A stretch of DNA of 64,000 bases from Agromyces mediolanus (lineage in GTDB: Bacteria > Actinomycetota > Actinomycetes > Actinomycetales > Microbacteriaceae). The notes beneath the pieces were generated by a model that made no database searches, was not told where the DNA came from, and saw only the letters and a program-made list of their open reading frames with translations. Where the stretch lies: positions 1-64,000 of the forward strand of contig NZ_BMRJ01000002.1 of assembly GCF_014648575.1 (NCBI RefSeq), written 5' to 3'. Shown here one piece after another: positions 32,727 through 42,280 of the stretch. Made by a program: the position numbers and the translations under genes. Within the stretch, counting starts at the first letter, position 1, and the number at the start of each line of letters is the position of its first letter.

Positions 32727-33857
32727 GTGGCGAAGCGATTGCCCTCTGCGCCGCCCGTGCTCGCGGGCTACAGCTACGTGCGCCCGCTCGGCACCGGCGG
32801 CTTCGCCGACGTCTTCCTCTACGAGCAGGACCTGCCGCGCCGCGTCACCGCGGTGAAGGTGCTGCTCGCCGACGTCGTCGATGCGGAGGCGCGCCGCTCC
32901 TTCACGGTCGAGGCCGACGCGATGGCCAGGCTGAGCGCCCACCCCTCGATCGTGACCATCCATCAGGCCTCGATCTCCGCAGACGGCCGCCCGTACCTCG
33001 TGATGGAGTACTGCCCCGACTCGCTCGGCGCGAAGGCCAAGCGCGGCCCGATGCCCTACGACGAGGTGCTCGACATCGGCGTGCGGATGGCGGGCGCCCT
33101 CGAGACCGCGCACCGCACCGGCCTGCTGCACCGCGACATCAAGCCCAGCAACCTGCTGCTGAACTCGCTCGGCGCGCCCGTGCTCGCCGACTTCGGCATC
33201 GCCGCGGCGATCGGCGACGGGCAGGGCGAGGCGTTCGCGATGTCGATCCCGTGGAGCGCGCCGGAGGTGCTCGGCGAGCAGACCACCGGCACCGTCGCCT
33301 CCGAGATCTGGGGGCTCGGCGCGACCCTCTACACGCTGCTCGCGGGGCACAGCCCCTTCGAGCTGCCCGATCGCGCCCGCAACACGGTCGACCAGCTCTC
33401 CCGTCGAGTGCTCTCGGCGAGGTACACGCCGCTCTCCCCGCGCGGCGTGCCGCCCCGCATCGACGCGGTGCTCGCGACGGCGATGCAGCGCGACCCCTCG
33501 CGCCGCTACGCCTCGATGAGCGAGTTCGGCGAGCAGCTGCGCTGGGCGCAGTACGAGCTCGGCCTCACCCCGACGACGCTCGAGGTCGCCGCGACGGAGT
33601 GGGCCGCCGCCGCACCCATCGACTTCGCCGACGCCTCGAGTCGCGGCCCGGTGATCTCGACGGTGAAGCCCGAGGGCCGCCTCGCCGCGCGCACCGCCTC
33701 CGCCGCGACGCCGCGTGGCCGCGTCGTCGACGACGGCGGGCTGGCCGCGGCTCCGGCGCGGAACGGATGGCTCAAGCCGACGCTCATCGGCGTGGGCGCC
33801 GGCCTCGGCGTCCTCATCGCCGGCGCCGTGGCGATGAACCTCGCGGGAGTGCTCTGA
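32727..33857 (+). CDS. Tail-anchored Ser/Thr protein kinase, 376 aa
   Basis: Hanks-type kinase with all key residues: glycine loop GTGGFADVF (22-30), Lys44 in AVKVL, catalytic Asp137 in LLHRDIKPSN, ADFG (154-157) and SAPE (177-180). The kinase domain spans about 15-280. A linker with Thr/Ser and VISTVKPEG follows, then one transmembrane helix (about 352-374) at the very end. Nothing of note is left outside, so unlike PknB-type kinases it has no sensor domain of its own. GTG 32727 follows GGGAGGGG. The next gene, a giant extracytoplasmic protein, overlaps by one base and could supply the sensing part. Substrates probably include the FHA and TVVVxR proteins of the operon (inference). Confidence 0.9.
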   Translation: MAKRLPSAPPVLAGYSYVRPLGTGGFADVFLYEQDLPRRVTAVKVLLADVVDAEARRSFTVEADAMARLSAHPSIVTIHQASISADGRPYLVMEYCPDSLGAKAKRGPMPYDEVLDIGVRMAGALETAHRTGLLHRDIKPSNLLLNSLGAPVLADFGIAAAIGDGQGEAFAMSIPWSAPEVLGEQTTGTVASEIWGLGATLYTLLAGHSPFELPDRARNTVDQLSRRVLSARYTPLSPRGVPPRIDAVLATAMQRDPSRRYASMSEFGEQLRWAQYELGLTPTTLEVAATEWAAAAPIDFADASSRGPVISTVKPEGRLAARTASAATPRGRVVDDGGLAAAPARNGWLKPTLIGVGAGLGVLIAGAVAMNLAGVL

Positions 33858-36800
33858 TGGCGGCCGCAGCGCGCGAGCGCAGCGGGCGCCGGCCGTCGCG
33901 CGGCGCGATCATCGGCGCCGTGGCGGGCGTGGCCGCCGTCGCGACCGTGGTCACCCTCGCGGTGACGGCGAACGGCTACGAGGCCCAGCAGGTGCCCCGG
34001 CTCGAGACCGCCGTGTGGGTGAGCCGCGACGCCGGCCAGTACGCGCGGGTCAACACCGACCTCGCCGAGATCGACGTCGTCCGCGACGTCGACGACCCGA
34101 GCGCGATCGTGCAGTCCGGCGCGCGCGCCTCCGTCTACAGCCAGGGGCTCGGGCAGCGCTGGCAGGTGAACGTCGCCGACCCCGTCGATCTCGTCGGCGC
34201 CGACGGCGTGGGCGGCACGCCGACCCCCGTCGGCACGCGCGAGGTGCAGTCGGCCGGCGACTGGATCGCCTACCGCACCGACACCGGGACCGTGCACGTC
34301 GGCCGGGTCGAGAGCGATCAGGCGGTGCCGGTCGACCCGTTCGCGGGCGAGGAGGGCGACACCGACGAGACGTACGCCGCCAACGCGATCGGCATCTCCC
34401 CGAACGGCCTGCTCGTCATGTACTCGGCGCGCGAGGGCGCGGTGCGCAGCTACGACGCGGAGAGCGGTCGCTTCGGCGACGCGGTGTCGATCGAGGCGCC
34501 GCCCGCCGCGGACGCCGGGGTCCAGCTCGCCGTGATCGGCGAGCACTGGCTGCTCGTCGACGCGGCGGACGGTCGCACGTGGCGCGAGGGCGGCGGGGCC
34601 CCGACCACGCTCGACGTCGGAGCCGACGCGCTGCTGCAGCAGAGCGCGGCGACGGGCGACGCGGCGTTCCTCGCGGACTCCGACGGGCTCGTCTCGATCC
34701 CCCTCGACGGCGGGGAGCCCGAGCGCGTCGCCGCCGACGGCGGCGTGCCGGCCAGGCCCGTCGTGGCCGACGGCGGCGTGGTCGCGGCGTGGCTCGCGCC
34801 GGGCGGCGGCACCGCCTGGTTCGGAGACACCGGCGAGTCGGTGGCCCTCGGCATGCCGTCGGGCGAGATCGATGCGGCCGCCTCGCTCTCGCCGATGCTG
34901 CGCACGAACGGCGACCGCGCGGTGCTGAACGAGACGACGAGCGGGCTGCTCTGGACGCTCCCCGACGGCCGGCTCGTGCCGCTCGAGCAGTGGGACCTCG
35001 ACGACGAGGTCGAGGACAAGGTCGGCACCCAGCAGGTGGAGGACCTCGCGAGGCAGGAACCGCCCGTCGCGGTCGCGGACTCCTTCGGCGTGCGCGCGGG
35101 GCAGCAGGTCGAGCTGCCCGTGCTGCTCAACGACCACGACCCGAACTCGAAGGACGTGCTGACGGTCGATCGCGCCTCCATGGCGGGCGGGCTCGCGGAC
35201 CCGGGCTTCGGCGAGCTCTCGCTCGTCGCGAACGACCAGACGCCGACCGTGCGGGTGCGGGCGACGAGCGGCTCGACCACCTTCAGCTACGCCGTCACCG
35301 ACGGGCAGGCGAGCTCCGCCCCCGTGACCGTGACGCTCACCGTCGTCCCCGACGACCAGAACTCGGCGCCCGTCTGGTGCGGCGTGGAGGCCTGCGTGCA
35401 GGAGTGGCCCTCGCCGCAGCTCATGCCCGGCGGGACCGCGATCGTCGACGTGCTGTCCGGCTGGGTCGACCCGGAGGGCGACGCCTTCGTGCTCGCCGGC
35501 GCCGAGCCGCTCGACCCGTCCGCGCCCGTCACGGTCGTCCCGATGGGCGACGGCCGCGTCGCCATCCGCCACACCGACCCGAACGCCGCGGGCACGACGG
35601 TCCCGGTGAAGATCACCGTCGCCGACGTCCACGGCGCGAGCGCCGACGCGACCCTCGACCTCCGGGTGTCGGCCAACGCCGGCCTCGACGTCGCGCCGGT
35701 CGCCGTGACCGCCGGAGCCGGACGCACCACGATCGTCCCGATCGCCGACCACGCCTCGGGCGGCTCGGGCTCGCTGCGGCTCCTCGACGCGGTGCCGACG
35801 GCCTCCGCGGAGGGCGCCGGGCTCGAGGTCGTGCCGAACGCGGCCGCCGGCCAGGTCGAGCTCCGCGCCGCCGAGCCGGGCGCCTACACCGCCACCTACA
35901 CGGTGCAGGACCTCGTGACGCGTGCCGAGCAGTCCGCGACCATCCGGGTCACCGTGGCCGCCGCCGGCGCGCCGATCGCGATCGCCCCGATGACCGCGTT
36001 CGTCCGACAGGGCGAGGACTCCATGGTCGACGTGCTCGGCGCCGTGCAGAACACCGGCGGCCGGGTGCTCATGGTCACGGAGGCCGTCTCGGTCTCGCCC
36101 GAGCTCAACATCGGCCTCGTCGGCCAGTCCCAGGTGCGCGTCGCCGGGTCGACCCAGGACGGTCAGCCCGGGCTCGTCGGGCGCGCCAGGGTCACCGTCT
36201 CGGACGGCGCCGGCGGCACGGCGGTCGGCGACCTCAGCGTGTTCCTCGTCGCCGCCTCCGCCGGGCTCAGCCCGATCGCGATGCCGGACACGGTCACGAT
36301 GCGGGCGGGGGAGCTCGTCAGCATCCCCGTCACCGCGAACGATGTGAGCCCCAGAGCCGAGCGCCTCGTCGTGCACCCCGAGGTGACCGGCTCCGGCACC
36401 GAGGGCGAGCTCGTCTTCGCGTCCGGCAGCAGCGTCCGCTACCTCGCCCCGAAGACGCCGGGCACGTACGAGCTCGGCTACGCGGTCGGCCTCGAGCAGG
36501 CGCCCGACCGGCTCGACCACTCGACCGTCACGGTCACGGTGCTCCCGGACGGCGCGAACCGCGCGCCGCAGCCGCGCTCGCTCGTCGCGCGCGTGCTCAG
36601 CGGTCAGAGCGTGTCGATCCCCGTGCCGGCCGCGGGCATGGACCCCGACGGCGACCGCACCCGCCTCGTGTCGGTCACCCAGCCGGGCAAGGGCCTCGGC
36701 GTCGCCACGATCTCGGCCGAGGGCGATGCGATCGTGTACACGGCCCCCGCCGACGGCACCGGCGACACCCAGCCGAACTTCGAGTACACCGTGCGCGACG

Positions 36801-39800
36801 CCTCGGGCGCGACGGGCAGCGCCGCCGTGCGCGTCGGCGTGCTGAGCGCCGCCGTGAGCGATGCCGCGCCGGTCACCTTCAGCGACTACGTGCGGGTGCA
36901 GCGCTCCTCCGACTCGCCGGTGACGATCGATCCCGCCGGCAACGACCTCGACCCCGCGCAGGGCGCCCTCCGCCTGGTGAAGCTCGTGCCGAACGCCCCC
37001 GAGGGCACCCCGGAGTACGAGCGGCTCCTCGCCCTCATCGACGACCGCACCTCGCTCGCCGACCGCCGCGTCGTCCTGCGCGCCGGCGACGTGGTCGGTA
37101 CGAACTCCTACCGCTACACGGTGGCCTCCGAGCGCACCTCCTCGACGGCCGAGGGGCTCGTCGTGGTGAACGTCACCGAGGCCGCCTCGACCGATGTGCC
37201 CGTCGTGCGGGACACCGTCGTCACCGCGCGCTCCCGGCTCGAGCTCGCCGACCGCGGGCTCGACGTCGTCAGCGGCCGGGTGGTCTGGGCCTCCGGCGAC
37301 CCGGCGAAGCTGAAGCTCGAGCTCTGGGGCGACGGCCCCGCCGCCGCCGGCTTCTCGGTGCAGGGCCACCGCATCCGTGGTCCGCTCCCCGACGAGGGCG
37401 CGCTCGTGCCGTTCCGGGTGAGCGGCACCAACTCCGCGGGCGGCGAGGTCGAGGCGTTCGGCTTCCTCGTGGTCCCGGCCGCCGACGAGCTCCGGGTGCA
37501 GCTGCGCGGCGACGTCAGCCCCGTCGAGGTGAAGGAGGAGGCGTCGAAGACCTTCGACGTCCAGAAGCTCCTCGACCTCCCGTCGGGCGATCGGGTCGAG
37601 CTGGCGGGCGACGGCGAGTACCCCGTGCAACGCGACGCGGCGAGCTGCGTCCCCGCGGGCGGCACCGGGGCGGAGTACCGAGCCGGTGCCGGCTCGCCGT
37701 GGTCCGACCTCTGCCTCATCGGGGTCCGGCTCCCGGGGCAGCAGCAGTGGTCGCAGGTCGCCGTGCCGATCAGCGTCATCCCGAAGGACCCGCAGGCGAT
37801 CCTCTCGGCCGTGTCGCGCACGGTCCCGCCCGGCGCGAGCGAGACGGTGCGGCTCTACGAGGAGATGACGAGCTGGGAGGGCGGTCGCGAGGGCGACCGC
37901 GGCAAGCTCGACTACGCGGTCACCTACCAGGGCTCCGCCTTCACCGTCACCCAGCAGGGCGCGACCGTGACGGCCGAGGCTCGGGCGGATGCCCGGCCGG
38001 GCACCCGCGAGACCGTCACCGTGGGCGTGAGCGCCTTCGGCGGGCTGACCTCCGCGATCACGCTCGTCGTCGGTCAGGCGCCGGCGGACCAGCCGCGGGG
38101 CGCGGTCTTCACGCAGCAGTGCTCGGTGGGGCAGGGCAGCTCCTGCTCGATCCCCGTCGTGGGCGTCTCCGGCGAGTACGACCCGTTCTCGGGCAAGGCC
38201 GGCTCCGGTCTGAAGCTGCGCTCGCTGGGCGCCACCGCGTGCCCCGTCGCGAGCATCGGGATGCAGGGCGACACCGCCGTCACGGTGACCTGGCCGAGCG
38301 GGCAGAACGCCTACGGCGGTCAGTGCGTCGTGCCGTTCACCGTCGCCGACGCCCAGGGGCGCACCGGCGAGGGCCGGCTCACCGTCGACCTGCTCGGCCT
38401 GCCGCAGGCGCCCGCGTCGATCGTCACGGCCGACTACACGAAGGACTCCGTGACGATGGAGGTCTCGCTCGGCGAGGCGCTCCGGGCCCACCCGGAGGTC
38501 ACCGGTGTCGAGATCCTCGAGGGCGGCCGCTCGGTGGGCGCCTCCTGCGGACCGGGCGCACCTGGCGTCTGGCGGTGCACCGTCGGCGGGCTCGTCCCCG
38601 GTGAGCGGCATTCCTACTCGGCCCGCGCCGTGAACAGCGTGGGGCCCTCGGCCGCCACGAACACGGTCGAGACCTGGGCCTACGAGGCGCCCTCGGTCGA
38701 CGGCGTCGTCGCGACCCCCGTGTACCGCGCCGGCACGACCTCGCCGAGCGCCGGCGTGGTGCAGCTGACGATCACCTCGGACGCCGACGCCCGCTCGTTC
38801 CGCGTGCAGGAGACCGGGCAGACGATCGATCGCACGGGGGCGCAGACGAACGCCGAGCTGACTCTCGCGCCGGGCCCGCAGATGATCACCCTGGTGCCGA
38901 TCAGCGTGTACACGCCGCCCACCGGGCGTGGCAACAACGAGGGCGGCCAGGCCGCCACGCCGGTCACCGTCGCCGGCGGGCCCTACTTCGAGCCGAACGC
39001 CATCCAGGCGGTCGCCACCACGAACTCCTCGATCCGCATCTCGGGCGTCGGCCTCGCCGGCAACTCGAGCGCGAAGCCGAACGAGCTCGTGTACTTCGCC
39101 TGGCGCTCCGGCGGCGAGCCGCAGTGCTCGGCCGACGGCAACGGCGGGCTCACCTACAGCGCCGGCTCGGCGCGGGTCTCGACCTCGCCGGACATCGACG
39201 GCCTCGACGAGCGCAAGCGCTACTACATCAAGGCGTGCGGCTCCAACGGCTTCGGGGTCGTCGCCTCGGGGATCGGCGAGGTGCGCGTCTACACGAGCGC
39301 GGACACGCCCACGGGCGACGCGAGCTACACCGTCGCCACTTCACCGAGTCCGGCGGGTCCCACCCACTACCGCTACGAGGTCACCGGCCCGAGCCTCGCC
39401 TCGATCGAGGACTTCCACGTCGAGTACTCCTCGAGCAGCTCCGGCGGCTGGACGACGGACTTCGGCTCGGCCGTCAACGACGGGTCGAACCCGGGCCAGG
39501 TGCTCGCCCGGCAGTGCCACGACACCTGGGGCGGCCTCTACTGCTCCAACGAGATCACCGTGAGCGCGAACACCGCGCCCGCGCCCGTGTCGGTCGACTT
39601 CAGCAGCTCCTGCGTGCCCGCCCCCGCGAACCCGAGCAACGTCTCGACGGGCGAGGCCGGGGCCACCGTCACCTCGGCCGCGGCGGGCTCCGCCGTCATC
39701 CAGAACTGGGCGCCGGACGCGAACGACCCGAACAAGGCGAGCTTCCGGCTCGCGTTCACCGGGGCGTTCAGCGGCCTGCAGCCGATCGACCGCACCGTCG

Positions 39801-39853
39801 ACGTCTGCCAGCCGCCAGCGCCGAACCCGGGCGATACCGGGGGCGGCGGATGA
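33857..39853 (+). CDS. Giant extracytoplasmic beta-domain (Ig/cadherin-like and FN3-like) protein, 1998 aa
   Basis: Basic N-terminus (RERSGRRPSRG) and one membrane helix at about 17-38, so the rest is outside. About 45-390 is rich in short repeats such as WQVNVADPVDL, WIAYRTDTGTVHVG and LLVMYSAREGAVRSYD, like a beta-propeller. From about 403 come Ig/cadherin-like modules with tandem-95 features: VELPVLLNDHDPNSKD (403), SGWVDPEGDAF (about 535), SIPVTANDVSP (805) and DPAGNDLDP (1005). From about 1514 there are four fibronectin-III-like modules. There is no LPXTG or sorting signal; it ends in Pro/Gly. The overlap TGATG with the kinase gene and position at the head of the MoxR cassette suggest it is the client or sensor of this machine. 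It is not a known enzyme. Confidence 0.85.
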   Translation: MAAAARERSGRRPSRGAIIGAVAGVAAVATVVTLAVTANGYEAQQVPRLETAVWVSRDAGQYARVNTDLAEIDVVRDVDDPSAIVQSGARASVYSQGLGQRWQVNVADPVDLVGADGVGGTPTPVGTREVQSAGDWIAYRTDTGTVHVGRVESDQAVPVDPFAGEEGDTDETYAANAIGISPNGLLVMYSAREGAVRSYDAESGRFGDAVSIEAPPAADAGVQLAVIGEHWLLVDAADGRTWREGGGAPTTLDVGADALLQQSAATGDAAFLADSDGLVSIPLDGGEPERVAADGGVPARPVVADGGVVAAWLAPGGGTAWFGDTGESVALGMPSGEIDAAASLSPMLRTNGDRAVLNETTSGLLWTLPDGRLVPLEQWDLDDEVEDKVGTQQVEDLARQEPPVAVADSFGVRAGQQVELPVLLNDHDPNSKDVLTVDRASMAGGLADPGFGELSLVANDQTPTVRVRATSGSTTFSYAVTDGQASSAPVTVTLTVVPDDQNSAPVWCGVEACVQEWPSPQLMPGGTAIVDVLSGWVDPEGDAFVLAGAEPLDPSAPVTVVPMGDGRVAIRHTDPNAAGTTVPVKITVADVHGASADATLDLRVSANAGLDVAPVAVTAGAGRTTIVPIADHASGGSGSLRLLDAVPTASAEGAGLEVVPNAAAGQVELRAAEPGAYTATYTVQDLVTRAEQSATIRVTVAAAGAPIAIAPMTAFVRQGEDSMVDVLGAVQNTGGRVLMVTEAVSVSPELNIGLVGQSQVRVAGSTQDGQPGLVGRARVTVSDGAGGTAVGDLSVFLVAASAGLSPIAMPDTVTMRAGELVSIPVTANDVSPRAERLVVHPEVTGSGTEGELVFASGSSVRYLAPKTPGTYELGYAVGLEQAPDRLDHSTVTVTVLPDGANRAPQPRSLVARVLSGQSVSIPVPAAGMDPDGDRTRLVSVTQPGKGLGVATISAEGDAIVYTAPADGTGDTQPNFEYTVRDASGATGSAAVRVGVLSAAVSDAAPVTFSDYVRVQRSSDSPVTIDPAGNDLDPAQGALRLVKLVPNAPEGTPEYERLLALIDDRTSLADRRVVLRAGDVVGTNSYRYTVASERTSSTAEGLVVVNVTEAASTDVPVVRDTVVTARSRLELADRGLDVVSGRVVWASGDPAKLKLELWGDGPAAAGFSVQGHRIRGPLPDEGALVPFRVSGTNSAGGEVEAFGFLVVPAADELRVQLRGDVSPVEVKEEASKTFDVQKLLDLPSGDRVELAGDGEYPVQRDAASCVPAGGTGAEYRAGAGSPWSDLCLIGVRLPGQQQWSQVAVPISVIPKDPQAILSAVSRTVPPGASETVRLYEEMTSWEGGREGDRGKLDYAVTYQGSAFTVTQQGATVTAEARADARPGTRETVTVGVSAFGGLTSAITLVVGQAPADQPRGAVFTQQCSVGQGSSCSIPVVGVSGEYDPFSGKAGSGLKLRSLGATACPVASIGMQGDTAVTVTWPSGQNAYGGQCVVPFTVADAQGRTGEGRLTVDLLGLPQAPASIVTADYTKDSVTMEVSLGEALRAHPEVTGVEILEGGRSVGASCGPGAPGVWRCTVGGLVPGERHSYSARAVNSVGPSAATNTVETWAYEAPSVDGVVATPVYRAGTTSPSAGVVQLTITSDADARSFRVQETGQTIDRTGAQTNAELTLAPGPQMITLVPISVYTPPTGRGNNEGGQAATPVTVAGGPYFEPNAIQAVATTNSSIRISGVGLAGNSSAKPNELVYFAWRSGGEPQCSADGNGGLTYSAGSARVSTSPDIDGLDERKRYYIKACGSNGFGVVASGIGEVRVYTSADTPTGDASYTVATSPSPAGPTHYRYEVTGPSLASIEDFHVEYSSSSSGGWTTDFGSAVNDGSNPGQVLARQCHDTWGGLYCSNEITVSANTAPAPVSVDFSSSCVPAPANPSNVSTGEAGATVTSAAAGSAVIQNWAPDANDPNKASFRLAFTGAFSGLQPIDRTVDVCQPPAPNPGDTGGGG

Positions 39854-39929
39854 GGCATCCGCACCGCAGCCGGGCGGAGCCCGAGCCCGCCACCCAGCCC
39901 AGCACCGATCCCCGCCGAGAGGACCACCG

Positions 39930-40895
39930 ATGACCATCGCCCCGGAACAGGCCGCCTGGTTCCACGAGACGTTCGGACTCATCGCCGACAACGTCGAGCA
40001 GGCGCTGCTCGGCAAGCGCCACGTGATCGAGCTCGTGCTCGCGACCGCAGTCTCCGGCGGACACGTGCTGCTCGAGGACGCCCCCGGCACCGGCAAGACC
40101 GCGCTCGCCCGCGCCATCGGGCAGACGATCCACGGCACCAGCTCGCGCATCCAGTTCACGCCCGACCTGCTGCCCGGCGACGTCACCGGCATCACCGTGT
40201 TCGACCAGAAGTCCGGCGAGTTCGAGTTCCACGCCGGACCGGTGTTCGCGAACATCGTGCTGGCCGACGAGATCAACCGGGCGAGCCCGAAGACGCAGTC
40301 CGCGCTGCTCGAGGTGATGGAGGAGGGGCAGGTCACGATCGACGGCGTCACCCGCTCCGTCGGCACCCCCTTCCTCGTGCTCGCCACGCAGAACCCGATC
40401 GAGCAGGGCGGCACCTACCGCCTGCCCGAGGCGCAGCTCGACCGCTTCTCCATCAAGACCTCCATCGGGTACCCGGACGAGGCCGCGACGATGCGCATCC
40501 TGCAGGGCGTCGGCACGCCCAAGGGCGAGCTCGAGGCCATCGTCGGCACCGACACCATCGTCGCGATGACGGAGCTCTCGCGCAGCGTGTACGTCAACCC
40601 GCTCGTCTCCGACTACATCATGCGGCTCGTCGACGCCACGAGGCGCGCCTCCGAGGTGCGCCTCGGCGTGAGCGTCCGCGGCGCGATCGCCCTGTCCCGG
40701 CTCGCGATGACGTGGGCGGCCGCGGCCGGCCGCAGCTACGCGACCCCCGACGACGTGCGCGAGCTCGCCGTCGCCGCCCTCGCCCACCGGCTCGTCCTCG
40801 AGCCCGAGGCCGAGTTCGACGGCGTCACGCAGAGCGCGGTCGTCAACCAGATCCTGCTCGACGTGCCGGCGCCGAGGGAGAACGGGGTGGCGTGA
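39930..40895 (+). CDS. MoxR-family AAA+ ATPase, 321 aa
   Basis: Walker A EDAPGTGKTALARAIG, Walker B IVLADEINRASPKTQSALLEVMEE, sensor 1 VLATQNPIEQGGTYRLPEAQLDRF and sensor 2 in the C-terminal helical lid (VRLGVSVRGAIALSRLA). MoxR ATPases remodel or activate protein partners, often with DUF58/vWA proteins encoded next to them, as here. Cytoplasmic. A 76-bp gap with GAGAGGA before the ATG separates it from the giant protein gene, the only real gap in this operon. The stop overlaps the DUF58 start (GTGA). Confidence 0.93.
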   Translation: MTIAPEQAAWFHETFGLIADNVEQALLGKRHVIELVLATAVSGGHVLLEDAPGTGKTALARAIGQTIHGTSSRIQFTPDLLPGDVTGITVFDQKSGEFEFHAGPVFANIVLADEINRASPKTQSALLEVMEEGQVTIDGVTRSVGTPFLVLATQNPIEQGGTYRLPEAQLDRFSIKTSIGYPDEAATMRILQGVGTPKGELEAIVGTDTIVAMTELSRSVYVNPLVSDYIMRLVDATRRASEVRLGVSVRGAIALSRLAMTWAAAAGRSYATPDDVRELAVAALAHRLVLEPEAEFDGVTQSAVVNQILLDVPAPRENGVA

Positions 40896-42280
40896 GCGCA
40901 CCCGAACGCCTGCTCCGCGAACCCGCGGGCCACGACACCGTCACCTCGACGCGCGGCGCCAGCGTCACGCGTCGTTCGGCGACCCGTCTCGGCGGCATCA
41001 CGGGCGGCGCGGTGCGGCTGCGCCGCGGCTGGCGACGCGCGGGGGATGCCGCGGGCCGGGCCGTGCGCTGGGTGCGCGAGACGGTGTCGCCCGCCGGGGT
41101 CCTGCTCGCCGTGCTCACGGTCGGCGGGGTGCTCGCGGGCTGGGCGTTCGGCTGGATGGAGGCGTGGGTCGTCGCGGCCATCGCCGGCGTGCTGCTGCTC
41201 GCATGCGTGCCGTTCCTGCTCGGCGCGCACGACTACCGGGTGCGGCTCGAGCTCGACCGCGACCGGGTGGTCGCGGGCTCCGAGATCCGCGGCGGCCTCG
41301 ACCTCGTGAACGAGGGCCGCCGGCTGGCGCTGCCCGGCGTCGTCGACCTGCCGGTCGGCACGGGGCTCGTCGAGGCCCACGTGCCGCTGCTCCGCGCCGG
41401 CGCGCACCACCACGAGGAGCTCGTCATCGCCGCGCAGCGCCGCGGCGTCATCGACATCGGACCGATGACGGTCTCGCGCGGCGACCCGCTGCGCATCCTC
41501 CGCCGCGAGCTCAGCTGGCCCGAGGTGCAGCGCGTCTACGTGCACCCCGTGACCGCGCAGCTGCCGCCCTCGAGCGCCGGACTCATCCGCGACCTCGAGG
41601 GCGCGCCGTCGAGCCAGCTCGTCGACGCCGACCTCTCCTTCCACGCGGTGCGGGAGTACGCGCCCGGCGACTCGCAGCGCCACATCCACTGGAAGGCGAC
41701 CGCCCGCACGGGCACCCTCATGGTGCGCCAGTACGAGGAGTCCAGGCACGCCCGCATCGCCGTGCTGCTCGACCTCGACCTCGGCGGGTACCGCGACGAG
41801 GACGAGTTCGAGCTGGCCGTCAGCGCCGCGGCCTCCCTCGGCGTGCAGGGCGTCCGCGAGGGCCGCGACGTGCTCGTCGGCGTGAGCGCCGAGCTCGACC
41901 CGGCCGACCGCGGCAGCGTGCAGGCCATGCGCTCGCTGCCGACCGTCTCCCCCCGGGTGCTGCTCGACGCCACCTCCGCGATCGAGGGCGGCGCCGCCGA
42001 AGGGCTCGACGCCGACGTCATCCGCCTGGAGTCGCTCGCCGCGCTCGTCGCGCGCTCCTTCGCCGATCTGTCGATCGCCTACCTCGTGACGGGCGCCGAG
42101 GTGCCCACCGCCCGGCTGCGCCGGGCCGCCGTCGCCCTCCCGCCCGGCATCGCGATCGTCGCGGTCCGCTGCGAGCCGGGCGCCGAGCCGGGGCTCCGCC
42201 GCTCGCGCGAGCTCGCGGTGCTCACGATCGCCGAGCTCGCCGACCTCGGCCAGCTGCTCGCGAGAGGAGCGGCGCGATGA
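40892..42280 (+). CDS. DUF58 membrane protein, 462 aa
   Basis: Basic cytoplasmic start (about 55 residues), two transmembrane helices (about 65-108), then a soluble region. The beta-rich part (RVRLELDRDRVVAGSEIRGGLDL) resembles the usual extracellular-type Ig module, and the DUF58 signature is FHAVREYAPGDSQRHIHWKATARTG, followed by a vWA-like stretch (HARIAVLLDLDLGGYRDEDEFELAV). DUF58 proteins are the standard partner of MoxR ATPases. GTG 40892 overlaps the moxR stop and the stop overlaps the transglutaminase-like gene by 4 nt. The precise biochemical role in the family is unknown. Confidence 0.9.
   Translation: MSAPERLLREPAGHDTVTSTRGASVTRRSATRLGGITGGAVRLRRGWRRAGDAAGRAVRWVRETVSPAGVLLAVLTVGGVLAGWAFGWMEAWVVAAIAGVLLLACVPFLLGAHDYRVRLELDRDRVVAGSEIRGGLDLVNEGRRLALPGVVDLPVGTGLVEAHVPLLRAGAHHHEELVIAAQRRGVIDIGPMTVSRGDPLRILRRELSWPEVQRVYVHPVTAQLPPSSAGLIRDLEGAPSSQLVDADLSFHAVREYAPGDSQRHIHWKATARTGTLMVRQYEESRHARIAVLLDLDLGGYRDEDEFELAVSAAASLGVQGVREGRDVLVGVSAELDPADRGSVQAMRSLPTVSPRVLLDATSAIEGGAAEGLDADVIRLESLAALVARSFADLSIAYLVTGAEVPTARLRRAAVALPPGIAIVAVRCEPGAEPGLRRSRELAVLTIAELADLGQLLARGAAR

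Noticed and set aside
33506-38611. 1701-codon minus-strand frame and 1529-codon plus-strand second frame within the giant protein gene
   Set aside because: Arg/Gly/His-rich translations with no fold signals; the protein frame between them carries clear Ig/FN3 modules and a membrane helix.
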